11,690 nucleotides of DNA from Elusimicrobiota bacterium (GCA_012514595.1 JAAYZZ010000185.1:1-11690), one strand, 5' to 3'. Shown: positions 1 through 6,485, numbered from the stretch's first letter. A program made the numbers and translations. Notes: generated by a model from the sequence alone, not told the origin.

Positions 1-168
1 CAGCGGGAAGTCCCCATGGAGTTATTTGAAGATGGGGTCAAGCATGAAAAGAGCAGCAAGCTAATGGATGTCGTTGATAAATTGAATGCCAAATTCTCAG
101 ATGATGCCGTGTTCTTTGCCGGGACGCATCGGGAAAAGACGGAGAGGAAGTCCAAGGGCGTGTCGTGA
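1..168 (+). CDS. umuC: C-terminal end of a UmuC-type Y-family DNA polymerase (partial, possibly degraded)
   Basis: The first reading frame is open from the window edge to a TGA at 166-168 and encodes 55 residues. The segment ELFEDG...KLMDVVDKLNAKF...AVFFAG matches the tail region (DUF4113-like) of UmuC, the catalytic subunit of error-prone polymerase V. There a Leu-Phe clamp-binding motif is followed by a 'LM..vD.lNakfG..tvFFa' segment. In typical UmuC proteins FFAG is followed by a Trp-containing stretch and a final SPRYTT-type motif. Here the sequence instead reads THREKTERKSKGVS and stops, so the extreme C-terminus is missing or replaced. The catalytic palm and finger domains would lie outside the window, so it cannot be judged whether the gene is intact. 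Recognition rests on motif memory and is moderately sure. Confidence 0.55.
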   Translation, partial: QREVPMELFEDGVKHEKSSKLMDVVDKLNAKFSDDAVFFAGTHREKTERKSKGVS

Positions 169-318
169 CCTTTGACGGCTGCAGAGGGTTTGCTATTGGA
201 ATTCTTAACGCGGTGTGACCTTGTCGTCAGCGCATTTTATTCTATCCTTGCGGATGCGCATGAAACAGCCAAGCCCGTATTTGACCAAATCCTCAAGTCA
301 TTCATACCAAACGCATGA
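169..318 (+). pseudogene. Orphan C-terminal fragment of an unidentified protein
   Basis: Directly after the TGA of the UmuC fragment the same frame stays open for 49 codons to a TGA at 316-318. The only start candidate near the front is a TTG at 172 without a convincing ribosome binding site. The end, AKPVFDQILKSFIPNA, resembles the last helix of small PsbP/DcrB-like or similar secreted proteins, which often end in 'a.p.fd.il.Sf'. It therefore looks like the tail of a gene whose front has been lost, lying in a stretch of gene debris. It could also be a chance open frame. The family assignment is a guess. Confidence 0.25.
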
Positions 319-429
319 TGAAGATCTGTTCATGCCAGCGCCAGAGATCCGGGGGCGCTAGCGTTCTATGGGGTGTAAAAGCCATTCTTTAATGCCTGGA
401 TTTTTCTTTTTTATGTTAGAATTTTATTT
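319..429. other. Short intergenic region, AT-rich at its right end
   Basis: No gene is seen here. A 6-bp inverted repeat, AGCGCC at 337-342 with GGCGCT at 354-359, could form a hairpin. It has no T-run, so it is not a convincing intrinsic terminator. From about 385 onward the sequence turns strongly AT-rich with runs of T, as expected of a promoter region for the gene starting at 430. Confidence 0.4.
417..422 (+). promoter_or_regulatory. Candidate -10 box TAGAAT seven bases before a start codon
   Basis: TAGAAT matches the sigma-70 -10 consensus in five of six positions and ends seven bases before the ATG at 430. No Shine-Dalgarno sequence is present in the AT-rich gap. A transcription start six to eight bases after the box would fall on the start codon, giving a leaderless mRNA. 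No good -35 hexamer was found at 16-18 bp, so the call rests on position and hexamer alone. Confidence 0.35.
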
Positions 430-1017
430 ATGAAAAAGCCTGATTTTTATGTTATTCCTAGCCCCGGTAGGGCAGATAGAACGACATTTGCCCAAGAAGT
501 CCTGCCTCTTTGTTTAAGATGTCTGCGCGCGACAACACGGACCCTTCTTTTCTTCGGCATTCTTCTTTTGGCCAGCCTTACGCATCAGGCCGTTGCAACA
601 GACCAAATGAATGAAACCTTGATCTACCAGGGGCGGGAACTCGCCCTTTTCGCGACACCGTTGAACAGTTACTTTGATCAAGACCATCCCCCATATAACT
701 TTCAGGATTCCCAGCAGACCTGTACCGGTGAATGGAAGGGATATCACGGAACCTGGGAGCTGAAGGACGACGCGCTTTATCTGGTGAGTCTCCAGGGCCC
801 CTGCCCGCATCCGGGGGATCCGGACCTTTTTACCGAGAAGATCTTTCACCGCGTGGCCCCGATCGAGGCGGTCTGGGTGACGGCAGAATTGCGCGCTGCC
901 TATGAAGACAAAACCCTGGTGCTGACCATTGAGCGCGGCAAAAAGGTCAAGGAAGAGATCGTCAGCGGTTCACCGTATCTGCAGATGGGGCCATACGACA
1001 TCCCGACTTTTGAATAA
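430..1017 (+). CDS. Exported protein of a widespread uncharacterised family
   Basis: This 195-residue protein has a hydrophobic stretch at residues 39-51 (LLFFGILLLASL) followed by an AVA-T cleavage-like site, so the mature part is probably secreted or periplasmic. The mature region starts ETLIYQGRELALF..PLNSYF and contains EWKGYHGTWELKDDALYL near residues 101-117. This pattern resembles the common family of hypothetical proteins with 'sta.wRGY.atWei.dg.LYL' and 'PLe.Yf', whose function I do not know. The start at 430 leaves an unusually long 38-residue leader before the hydrophobic core and has no ribosome binding site. No in-frame ATG or GTG closer to the core was seen. Cys98 and Cys124 could form a disulfide. 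The stop overlaps a second small ORF that begins at TTG 1010, which hints at an original two-gene operon. Confidence 0.75.
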   Translation: MKKPDFYVIPSPGRADRTTFAQEVLPLCLRCLRATTRTLLFFGILLLASLTHQAVATDQMNETLIYQGRELALFATPLNSYFDQDHPPYNFQDSQQTCTGEWKGYHGTWELKDDALYLVSLQGPCPHPGDPDLFTEKIFHRVAPIEAVWVTAELRAAYEDKTLVLTIERGKKVKEEIVSGSPYLQMGPYDIPTFE

Positions 1018-1108
1018 AGAAGCGGGAGATCTGATAAAGACGTTATGGCTGGCTGTTCTTTTGGTTCTGACGGCCGGTGACCTTCCCCCAATAAACCAGA
1101 CCTTTTGA
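1010..1108 (+). pseudogene. Signal-peptide stub truncated by an IS end
   Basis: A TTG at 1010-1012 overlaps the TGAATAA end of the preceding gene and opens a frame. It reads KEAGDLIKTLWLAVLLVLTAG, a typical signal peptide or lone membrane segment. The frame then runs straight into the proposed left end of an IS3-type element at 1078 and stops at TGA 1106-1108. The change from secretory-signal sequence to IS-end sequence within one codon or so suggests that an exported-protein gene, coupled to the upstream gene, was interrupted here and its remainder lost. The TTG start is uncertain. Alternatives are an ATA or CTG further in, or no gene at all. Confidence 0.35.
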
Positions 1109-1196
1109 AAATTGAGACTCCGGGAGTAGATCACCCCGACAAGGAGGCTCAGCATGTCCAAGCGACGGTTCGCGGGGGAACAGATCATCAAGAAAA
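1078..1196 (+). mobile_element. Relic of an IS3-family insertion sequence: left end and orfA start
   Basis: The sequence TGACCTTCCCCCAATAAACC at 1078-1097 looks like an IS3-family terminal inverted repeat, which commonly begins TGA(A/C)C..CCCC. About 70 bp further on, a strong ribosome binding site (AAGGAGG, 1141-1147) precedes ATG 1154. From there the frame reads MSKRRFAGEQIIKK, very close to the N-terminus of IS3-type OrfA transposases ('MskrkFs.EQIikiL'). Similarity ends at about 1196, and the frame then runs out of phase into tspO. The remainder of OrfA, all of OrfB and the right end are absent, so a deletion has joined the IS left end to the sequence before tspO. The call is made from pattern memory; an ISfinder comparison would settle it. 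Confidence 0.55.
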
Positions 1197-1206
1197 GGCC
1201 ATCCTT

Positions 1207-1683
1207 ATGCCCAACACCCTCTGGTTCAAGTTGGTCATCGCCTTGGCCCTTCCGCAGGCCGCGGGGGCGGTGGGTGGTCTTTTCTCGGCGGCGAATGTCC
1301 GGACCTGGTACCCGACCATCCTCAAGCCGTCCTTTACTCCGCCGGGATGGGTCTTTGGCCCGGTGTGGGCGATGCTTTATGTGATGATGGGCCTCGCGCT
1401 CTTCCTCGTCTGGACCTCGGGGGAGAAGGGGGAAAATGTGACGCCCGCCGTCGGAATTTTTGGCGCGCATCTGTTTGTCAACGCGCTCTGGTCGGTCCTC
1501 TTCTTCGGACTGAAGAGCCCGTTCTGGGCGTTCCTTGACCTGATCGTTCTGTGGTTCCTGGTCACGGCCCTCGCGGTCGTCTTCTTCCGGATCAGGAGGC
1601 TCGCCGGTGCGCTCCTGGTCCCGTATTGGCTCTGGGTCTCTTTTGCCGGGGTGCTCAATTACGTGGTCTTAAGGATGAACTAG
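1207..1683 (+). CDS. tspO: TspO/MBR family tryptophan-rich sensory membrane protein
   Basis: This is a 158-residue polytopic membrane protein of the TspO / peripheral benzodiazepine receptor family, which binds tetrapyrroles such as protoporphyrin IX and is linked to stress and tetrapyrrole handling. It has five predicted hydrophobic helices, at roughly 5-28, 46-69, 79-100, 106-127 and 133-154. The hallmark WYPTILKPSFTPPGWVFGP lies at residues 34-52, NALWSVLFF at 92-100 and PYWLWVSFAGVLN at 139-151. The length is normal for the family. ATG 1207 was chosen because it puts the first helix at the usual place; AAAAGG lies just upstream. Longer in-frame starts (for example TTG 1105) would include IS-derived sequence. 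The gene follows directly on an IS3 relic, so its ribosome binding site, and perhaps its promoter, lie at the IS junction. There is no neighbouring tetrapyrrole gene. Confidence 0.93.
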   Translation: MPNTLWFKLVIALALPQAAGAVGGLFSAANVRTWYPTILKPSFTPPGWVFGPVWAMLYVMMGLALFLVWTSGEKGENVTPAVGIFGAHLFVNALWSVLFFGLKSPFWAFLDLIVLWFLVTALAVVFFRIRRLAGALLVPYWLWVSFAGVLNYVVLRMN

Positions 1684-1711
1684 AGCGCGGACAGGGAAGG
1701 TGGTCTTTTTT

Positions 1712-1945
1712 ATGGATACGCTTGGCGCGCTCGACAGGACGCTTACGGCGCTCGGCCTCACCAACGATGATCTCGTGCGCGCCTCGCGCGAACAGCTCAC
1801 CTTCAAGCAGGTGCAGAAGGCGCGTAAGGGCAAGCCCATTACACCCAACATCCAGGGCAAGATTCTGCGCGCGCTCAAGGCCTGTGTGCCCGAGGGACAT
1901 GAGGGCCCGGAGCTCGGATCCGGGAGGGCAGAGTCCGGAGCATAG
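1712..1945 (+). CDS. Small protein with a lambda-repressor-like helix-turn-helix segment
   Basis: The product has 77 residues from ATG 1712. The segment LTFKQVQKARKGKPITPNIQGKILRAL (residues 29-55) resembles the recognition-helix end of XRE/LacI-type DNA-binding domains ('vSraLnGk..v...t...Il.A'). The front, MDTLGALDRTLTALGLTNDDLVRA, would give the preceding helices. It is probably a small DNA-binding protein, but no named family is recognised. The tail after about residue 60 is Gly/Glu-rich and probably disordered. AAGG lies some 10 bases upstream of the ATG; GTG 1700 is an in-frame alternative. The gene starts 28 bases after the tspO stop and ends just before a strong terminator, so tspO and this gene probably share an mRNA. 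Confidence 0.7.
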   Translation: MDTLGALDRTLTALGLTNDDLVRASREQLTFKQVQKARKGKPITPNIQGKILRALKACVPEGHEGPELGSGRAESGA

Positions 1946-1976
1946 AGTCTCGAAAAAGACGGCCCTACCTTTTTTG

Positions 1977-2011
1977 CCCCCTTATGATGGATCCATCATG
2001 AGGGGGTTTTT
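1977..2011 (+). terminator. Strong intrinsic terminator
   Basis: CCCCCTTATGATGG at 1977-1990 pairs with CCATCATGAGGGGG at 1993-2006, a 14-bp stem with one wobble pair and a very short loop. Five T residues follow at 2007-2011. The hairpin closes the tspO / small-regulator transcript; a new promoter begins immediately afterwards. Confidence 0.9.
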
Positions 2012-2017
2012 AATGTG

Positions 2018-2046
2018 TGGGCAAGACAGAGGTATCCGGTTATAAT
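2018..2046 (+). promoter_or_regulatory. Sigma-70 promoter of the coiled-coil gene
   Basis: TGGGCA at 2018-2023 (four of six matches to TTGACA) is separated by 17 bp from a perfect TATAAT at 2041-2046. The expected transcription start is near 2053, about 45 bases before the ATG at 2099. Its place just behind an intrinsic terminator supports a new transcription unit. Confidence 0.65.
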
Positions 2047-2098
2047 CTGTTCGCATGATCCAACAGGGGCAGGGGCCCTTCTTTAAGAAAGGTTGGCG

Positions 2099-2500
2099 AT
2101 GAGAAGTGAAGGTCAGACGCTGACGATCGTGGGGGTTGACAAGGCCGGGATCGTTCCGGGGACGGGAAAGCAGGACGCATGGTTCATCCCTTTCAAGCTC
2201 TCGAGGAAGCCGGATGAGGTCTGGGAGAAGAAGTTCGCCGAGGCCCAGGGGATGGACAGGGACCTGATGAAGAGAAAGGCCCAGATCATTGAGGATGTGA
2301 TCCGGGTCGAGGTCCTCGAGGCGGACGATATCCAGAGGGTCCTCGAGGTCATCAAGAGGCAGGTCGCGGAAGCCAACGCCCTTTGCGAGAAGGATTATCA
2401 GAAAAAGATGCGTGTCCGCGAGGAACTCGAGACCTTGCAGGCCAGGCAGGACAGCGTGACGCAGAAGATCAGGGAGGCGGCCGATCGATTGAATTTCTAA
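2099..2500 (+). CDS. Coiled-coil protein of unknown function
   Basis: The product has 133 residues. ATG 2099 has AAGAAAGG six bases upstream and is preferred over TTG 2093. The first 32 residues (TLTIVGVDKAGIVPGTGKQDAWFIPFKL) look like a small beta-rich unit. Residues 38-131 are almost entirely charged and helical, with heptad-like spacing between about 75 and 131, and no signal peptide or membrane segment is present. The protein is therefore likely cytosolic and oligomeric through a coiled coil. I do not recognise a family. It appears monocistronic, with its own promoter at 2018-2046, a palindromic repeat touching its stop codon and a hairpin behind it. Confidence 0.8.
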   Translation: MRSEGQTLTIVGVDKAGIVPGTGKQDAWFIPFKLSRKPDEVWEKKFAEAQGMDRDLMKRKAQIIEDVIRVEVLEADDIQRVLEVIKRQVAEANALCEKDYQKKMRVREELETLQARQDSVTQKIREAADRLNF

Positions 2501-2520
2501 AATAGGGACAGTCCCTGTTT
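2500..2520. repeat. Intergenic palindrome, copy 1
   Basis: AATAGGGACAGTCCCTGTT with flanking A and T forms an almost perfect palindrome centred on A2510; the arms differ in one position, a G-T wobble. It starts on the last base of the TAA stop codon of the coiled-coil gene. Five related copies occur in this window. Confidence 0.85.
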
Positions 2521-2523
2521 TTC

Positions 2524-2567
2524 AAGCCGTCCTGTGGGCCACACCATCGGGCGGCTTTCGTATTTTC
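2524..2567 (+). terminator. Possible intrinsic terminator
   Basis: AAGCCGTCC at 2524-2532 pairs with GGGCGGCTT at 2549-2557 (nine pairs, one wobble), with a nested GTGG/CCAC hairpin in the loop. The tail is TTCGTATTTTC, which is T-rich but interrupted. It plausibly ends the coiled-coil gene transcript. Confidence 0.5.
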
Positions 2568-2618
2568 AGCCTCGGCGCAATGACAGGCTTTTTGGGTGTG
2601 TCCTGGTCCTGCGGATGG

Positions 2619-2624
2619 TAGAAT
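2619..2624 (+). promoter_or_regulatory. Candidate -10 box TAGAAT just before ygiQ
   Basis: TAGAAT ends ten bases before ATG 2635, and no Shine-Dalgarno sequence lies between. No convincing -35 element was found. If used, transcription would start within a few bases of the start codon, giving a near-leaderless mRNA as proposed for two other genes in the window. Confidence 0.3.
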
Positions 2625-2634
2625 GGCGCGGCAT

Positions 2635-4380
2635 ATGACAAAGACCTCTTTCCTCCCCATGTTCCCCGACGAGATGAAGGCCCGAGGATGGGCCGAGCTT
2701 GATGTGCTTCTTGTCAGCGGTGACCCTTACGTGGACCATCCGGCCTACGGGACGGCCGTGATCGGACGCCTCCTTGAGGCCGAAGGTTACAAGGTCGGCA
2801 TCATTGCCCAGCCGCGTCCGGATGTCCCGGAGGACTTCACCCGCCTGGGCCGTCCGCGCCTGTGCGCGTGTGTGGCCGCGGGCAATGTGGATTCCATGAT
2901 CATGAACTATACGGCCAACAAGCGCCGGCGCCGGCCCGAGGAGGGCAAGGGGTTCGAGGGCACGCGGCCCGACCGGGCCTCGATCGTCTATACCAACCGT
3001 CTGCGCGCGGTCTTCAAGGGGCTTCCTGTGATCCTTGGCGGGGTGGAGGCCAGCATGCGGCGTCTGGCGCATTATGACTACTGGGACGATGCGGTGCGCC
3101 GGTCCCTCTTGCTCGACGCGAAGGCCGACATGATCCTCTACGGCATGGCCGAGCGTCAGGTCGTTGAGGTGGTGGCGCGTCTCGCCCGCGGCGAGGACAT
3201 CCGCGGGGTCCATGATGTGCGCGGCACGGTCGTGGCGGTCAAGAAAGAGGAGATCCCCTCGGAGACGGTCGAGCTGCCGTCTTTCGAGGACGTGCGTTCG
3301 GGTGCCAAGGCGTTCAACAGGGCCTTTGCCCTCGCCTATCACGAGTCTGATCCCGTGCGCGGGAAGCCTGTGGTGCAGGCGCATGCCGGGCGCTATGTTC
3401 TGGCCTTGCCGCCGGCACGGCCTCTCAGCCCGACGGAGCTCGACAGGGTCTACGAACTGCCCTACGTGCGTCGGCCCCATCCTTTTTATGACCGTCTCGG
3501 CGGGGTCAAGGGGTTCGAGACCGTGCGCTGGTCGATCGTGGCCGTGCGCGGATGTCCGGGAGAGTGCCATTTCTGCGGGCTCACCATGCATCAGGGGCGG
3601 ATCGTGCAGAGCCGCAGTCACGCCTCGATCCTCCGGGAGGCCGGGGCGATGGCACGTCATCCGGATTTTCGGGGCACGATCACGGATGTCGGCGGGCCCA
3701 CGGCGAATCTCTACGCGGCGGAATGCCGCCAGTGGGACACCGCCGGCGCCTGTGCGAAGAAGGGGTGCCTCATGCCGTCAAAATGCCGGTCGCTCAAGGT
3801 CCACTATGACCGCACGCTGGCGCTCTACCGGGCGCTGCGACGGATCCCGGGGGTCAAACACGTCTTCGTGGCCAGTGGTCTGCGCTACGATCTTTTCCTG
3901 GACCCCGCGTCCGATGAATATTTTCGGGAGGTCTGCGCGCACCACGTGGGCGGGCAGATGAAGGTGGCGCCCGAGCACACCGAGAACAAGGTCCTGTCGC
4001 TCATGAACAAGCCGCCCTTTGAGCGGTATGAGGAGTTCGTGAAGAAGTTTGAGAAAGTCAATGCCTCTTTGAATTCCCGACGGTATCTGGTGAACTATTT
4101 CATCAGCGCGCACCCCGGGAGCCGTCTGGAGGATGCGTTCTTTTTTTCGAAGAAACTTCAGGGCCGCGGGATGCGGCCCGAGCAGGTGCAGGACTTCCTG
4201 CCGCTCCCCATGACGGTGGCCGCGTGTCTTTATCACACAGGCGCGCATCCCTTCACGGGAGAGCGCGTTTTTGTTCCCAGGGGGGAGACCGAGCGGGCCA
4301 TGCAGCGGGCCCTCATCCAGCCGCAGAATCCCCGGAGCCAGGGGTTGATCCGTCGGGCGTTACGGGTGTTGGGGAAGTAG
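2635..4380 (+). CDS. ygiQ: YgiQ family radical SAM protein
   Basis: This protein of about 581 residues belongs to the YgiQ/UPF0313 radical SAM family, enzymes with a [4Fe-4S] cluster that cleave S-adenosylmethionine; the family's substrate is unsettled. The N-terminal region has the family signature FLPM..DEMKARGW..LDVLLVSGDPYVDHP followed by AVIGRLLEAEGYKVGIIAQP, a cobalamin-binding-like Rossmann segment. RGCPGECHFC contains the CxxxCxxC cluster ligands Cys307, Cys311 and Cys314. Further family segments are VILGGVEASMRRLAHYDYW, TDVGGPTANLY, HVGGQMKVAPEH and the end YHTGAHPF...RALIQPQNP. Length is normal. ATG 2635 fits the homologous start; ATG 2623 is in frame as well, and neither has a clear ribosome binding site. 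It appears to stand alone. The opposite strand contains a long shadow frame that is not a gene. Confidence 0.95.
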   Translation: MTKTSFLPMFPDEMKARGWAELDVLLVSGDPYVDHPAYGTAVIGRLLEAEGYKVGIIAQPRPDVPEDFTRLGRPRLCACVAAGNVDSMIMNYTANKRRRRPEEGKGFEGTRPDRASIVYTNRLRAVFKGLPVILGGVEASMRRLAHYDYWDDAVRRSLLLDAKADMILYGMAERQVVEVVARLARGEDIRGVHDVRGTVVAVKKEEIPSETVELPSFEDVRSGAKAFNRAFALAYHESDPVRGKPVVQAHAGRYVLALPPARPLSPTELDRVYELPYVRRPHPFYDRLGGVKGFETVRWSIVAVRGCPGECHFCGLTMHQGRIVQSRSHASILREAGAMARHPDFRGTITDVGGPTANLYAAECRQWDTAGACAKKGCLMPSKCRSLKVHYDRTLALYRALRRIPGVKHVFVASGLRYDLFLDPASDEYFREVCAHHVGGQMKVAPEHTENKVLSLMNKPPFERYEEFVKKFEKVNASLNSRRYLVNYFISAHPGSRLEDAFFFSKKLQGRGMRPEQVQDFLPLPMTVAACLYHTGAHPFTGERVFVPRGETERAMQRALIQPQNPRSQGLIRRALRVLGK

Positions 4381-4503
4381 GGGGCGGTCCGTCTCTTTGA
4401 TCGGAAGACCGTTTGTTCAGCGTCGGTGCTATGGTATGGGCCTGAGTTGTGATATAAGCTTATGACGGAAAAAGATCCCGGAACCCGCTTCATCCCTTTT
4501 CTC

Positions 4504-5730
4504 ATGAGAAAGAACCTGCTCTTCATCCTGTCTCTTCTCGTCTTTTTTCCGGCGAGCGCCCAGGCGACCCTGATCGATCGTGTTCGCGGCGCCGGCGATG
4601 CGACTTTGCAGTGGGTCAAATACGGTGGCAAGTACATCGCCGAGAGGATTGGGGCACCGTCGCCCGCCCAGACCTCTCAACAACAGGCGAGGACGGCCGG
4701 TGTCCTTTCTTATTTACCGGCCTCTGACCGGTCCTTCCTGGAAAGCTCGCAGGTGACCCCTTATGTGGATCAGGTCCGCGAGGGATATGATGCCCAGTAT
4801 GTCGCGATAGCGAACGGGATCGGCATCGGCGAGCATGCCTTCAGCAAATATTCACCGCAAACCCTTTCCGTCCTGGTCCATCATGAGATCCATCATGCGA
4901 AGGATTATCAGGCCCTTCGCGAGAACGGATACTCCCTCACCCAGCTTGATTCCGGGATCGCTGCGGGAGGGAACGTGCTCGACCTTGCGTCGAAGAGCGT
5001 CCTGACGGCGTGTCTGGAGGCCAGGGCCTATGGGGAGCAGGCGGTCTTCGCGTATCGGCAGATGAAGGACCACCCGGATGATCCGGCCCATGCCGCGGCG
5101 TATAATGGGTTTGTCGACCGCAATGCCAATATGAAGGCATTCGATGAGGCGGTCAGGTCAGGCGCCTCGCTGGATGAGGCCCGGCGCGTGGCGTCGATCG
5201 CGACCCTGAACGATCCGAACATCCTGGCGATCTATCTCGATCCTTTATTGGAGGAGGAGTATCACGAATTGGTGAGCGTGACGATCGACGATCTCATGCA
5301 TGCGCTCAACGACGGGCTCTTCACCAAGGAAGACCTGTTCAAGGCCGATGGTTTCTGGAAAAAGCTCTGCTCATCGCAGAAGGCCAAGGACTCGGAGGCT
5401 TGCAGGGAGTATCGGCGTTACCGTGATCTCCGCGGTCACGATGGGGAGCCGTGTGATTGCGCGACGTATTATGGAGGGACCCAATGGGAGGCATGGGCGT
5501 CCTATTGCGATGTGGGTCTGCCTTTTGAGATGATGAGCTCCCGGAATGCGCAGGCACCATGCAGGACAGAGGATGCGGCCATTTGTTGCCCCAGGGGATC
5601 GAAGGCCAGGGTCAGTTGTCCGGTGATAACCGAGACCCGGGAGCACATGTCCGTGGAATGCTGGGAGTCTGACAGGGACGGCATCAGATTCTCCAGGCCT
5701 TACAACGCTCTGCCGCGCTCCTCTCGGTGA
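4504..5730 (+). CDS. Exported HExxH putative metallopeptidase with a Cys-rich C-terminal region
   Basis: From ATG 4504 the protein has 408 residues and begins with a clear signal peptide (MRKNLLFILSLLVFF, cleavage near AQA). The segment SVLVHHEIHHAKDYQ, about residues 122-136, contains an HExxH zinc motif (H127, E128, H131). The ACLEARAYGEQ segment some 40 residues later could supply the third, glutamate ligand. This layout is like gluzincin-type peptidases, but no exact family is recognised. The last 120 residues hold about ten cysteines, including adjacent Cys-Cys and CDC, so a disulfide-rich extracytoplasmic domain is likely. An in-frame ATG at 4462 would add 14 residues. ATG 4504 was preferred for its canonical signal peptide and because TATAAG at 4453-4458 may be a -10 box; neither start has a good ribosome binding site. 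The frame continues open for 61 codons after its TGA stop. Confidence 0.75.
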   Translation: MRKNLLFILSLLVFFPASAQATLIDRVRGAGDATLQWVKYGGKYIAERIGAPSPAQTSQQQARTAGVLSYLPASDRSFLESSQVTPYVDQVREGYDAQYVAIANGIGIGEHAFSKYSPQTLSVLVHHEIHHAKDYQALRENGYSLTQLDSGIAAGGNVLDLASKSVLTACLEARAYGEQAVFAYRQMKDHPDDPAHAAAYNGFVDRNANMKAFDEAVRSGASLDEARRVASIATLNDPNILAIYLDPLLEEEYHELVSVTIDDLMHALNDGLFTKEDLFKADGFWKKLCSSQKAKDSEACREYRRYRDLRGHDGEPCDCATYYGGTQWEAWASYCDVGLPFEMMSSRNAQAPCRTEDAAICCPRGSKARVSCPVITETREHMSVECWESDRDGIRFSRPYNALPRSSR

Positions 5731-5913
5731 CAGGCGTCCGGGGAGGCCCCTTTTGCCCGGCAGAAGCCTGTCGGAATTTTTGAGGAGTGGGTCCGGGAAG
5801 CCAGGATGCTCAAGGCAGTCGGGTTCTCTCCGGAAGAGATCGAGCGGATCCGGCGCGAGAAGAGGTCTCAGGTCATGGCCCAAGAGAAGAAGGGTGCGAA
5901 CGACCGGGGATAA
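5731..5913 (+). other. Open in-frame extension after the TGA stop, or a 35-residue small gene
   Basis: The same frame as the HExxH protein runs on for 60 sense codons to TAA 5911-5913. Codon choice is protein-like, mostly G/C at third positions, and the translated stretch GIFEEWVREARMLKAVGFSP then EEIERIRREKRSQVMAQEKK is charged and helical. No ATG, GTG or TTG lies in frame before ATG 5806. That ATG follows GGGAAG by five bases and would give a separate 35-residue protein. Three readings are possible: a small gene from 5806, a recent nonsense mutation that shortened the upstream protein, or readthrough of the TGA, which sits in a leaky UGA-C context. The sequence alone does not decide. Confidence 0.35.
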
Positions 5914-5932
5914 TGAACGAAAGGGAGAGGTC

Positions 5933-6259
5933 ATGATATTTGAAGAACTTTTGTTGAGCCTGAAGAATATTCCCGCCGAGGAATCGAGGGCCGCGCTGCC
6001 GGCCTATTTTGAAGCCGTGTTCACATTGGAGCATATGCCGGCGGTCCGCGCTTCGCTCGAGGCGTATTTCGGTGCGGCGCTTAAGCCGGCCGGTGTTCCG
6101 GCCAGTATCGATGCGGTAAAGATCGCCAAGGCCTACGGGGGCATTCAGACCGGTCAGACCTTATATGCCGGATCATGCGCAGAGGGTGCGGACCGGGCCT
6201 TTCTTTGGCCCTGGGGTAACGGCCTTGCCGTGACGGTCAAGGTTTTGCGCGAACAGTGA
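5933..6259 (+). CDS. Small protein of unknown function
   Basis: The product has 108 residues from ATG 5933, with a strong purine-rich ribosome binding site (AAGGGAGAGG) ending two bases before the ATG. Residues 1-50 are predicted helical (IFEELLLSLKNIPAEESRAALPAYF..). The end has a short hydrophobic beta-like strand (NGLAVTVKVLR) after LWPWG. There is no signal peptide, membrane helix or recognised motif; the single Cys is residue 82. It starts 19 bases after the open frame behind the HExxH protein gene, so it may be co-transcribed with that gene, and a terminator follows it. Confidence 0.75.
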   Translation: MIFEELLLSLKNIPAEESRAALPAYFEAVFTLEHMPAVRASLEAYFGAALKPAGVPASIDAVKIAKAYGGIQTGQTLYAGSCAEGADRAFLWPWGNGLAVTVKVLREQ

Positions 6260-6284
6260 TTTCTTTGCGTAGAGAGAATAAAGG

Positions 6285-6324
6285 CCCCGGCTCTTCGTCG
6301 GAACAGCGGGGTTTTCTTTCTTTG
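6285..6324 (+). terminator. Intrinsic terminator
   Basis: CCCCG at 6285-6289 pairs with CGGGG at 6307-6311, and additional pairing is possible inside (CTC/TTC against GAACAG). A pyrimidine-rich tail TTTTCTTTCTTT follows. It lies 25 bases after the stop of the 108-residue protein and would end that transcription unit. Confidence 0.65.
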
Positions 6325-6485
6325 ATGGTTATTTGCCGGCCCAAGATCCTGTAATGATCGCGGGATACGCAGGGCATATTCTTGTTGTTGTGATGTTTGG
6401 CTGGCCCGAAGAGAGCGCTGATGATATTGTCATTTATTGGTTTTATTCTTTCACGGGGACCGCAAGGTTTTTATAAGGAGGTTCT

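Noticed and set aside
970..1470. 166-codon minus-strand frame across the IS relic and tspO
   Set aside because: It is antisense to tspO, made of Arg/His/Pro-rich shadow sequence, and no motif is seen.
1551..2045. 164-codon plus-strand frame overlapping the end of tspO and the small HTH-like gene
   Set aside because: It is out of phase with two better-supported genes and runs through the strong terminator at 1977-2011.
2566..3660. 364-codon open frame on the minus strand
   Set aside because: It is antisense to the clear ygiQ gene, has a His/Arg/Pro-rich shadow composition, and exists because of the high G+C at third positions of ygiQ.
3164..3961. 265-codon plus-strand frame inside ygiQ
   Set aside because: It is an Arg/Ser-rich out-of-phase reading of ygiQ with no ribosome binding site or family features.
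4386..4415. Terminator after ygiQ (CGGTC / GACCG)
   Set aside because: It has only a 5-bp stem with a long loop and a poor T-tail.
5728..5780. TGA as a selenocysteine codon with a nearby hairpin (CCGGG/CCCGG)
   Set aside because: The hairpin is short and lacks a recognisable bacterial SECIS form, and the protein is not a known selenoprotein type.
5371..5934. 187-codon minus-strand frame
   Set aside because: It is a shadow of the Cys-rich protein, with low-complexity Pro/Arg/Leu composition and no start signal.
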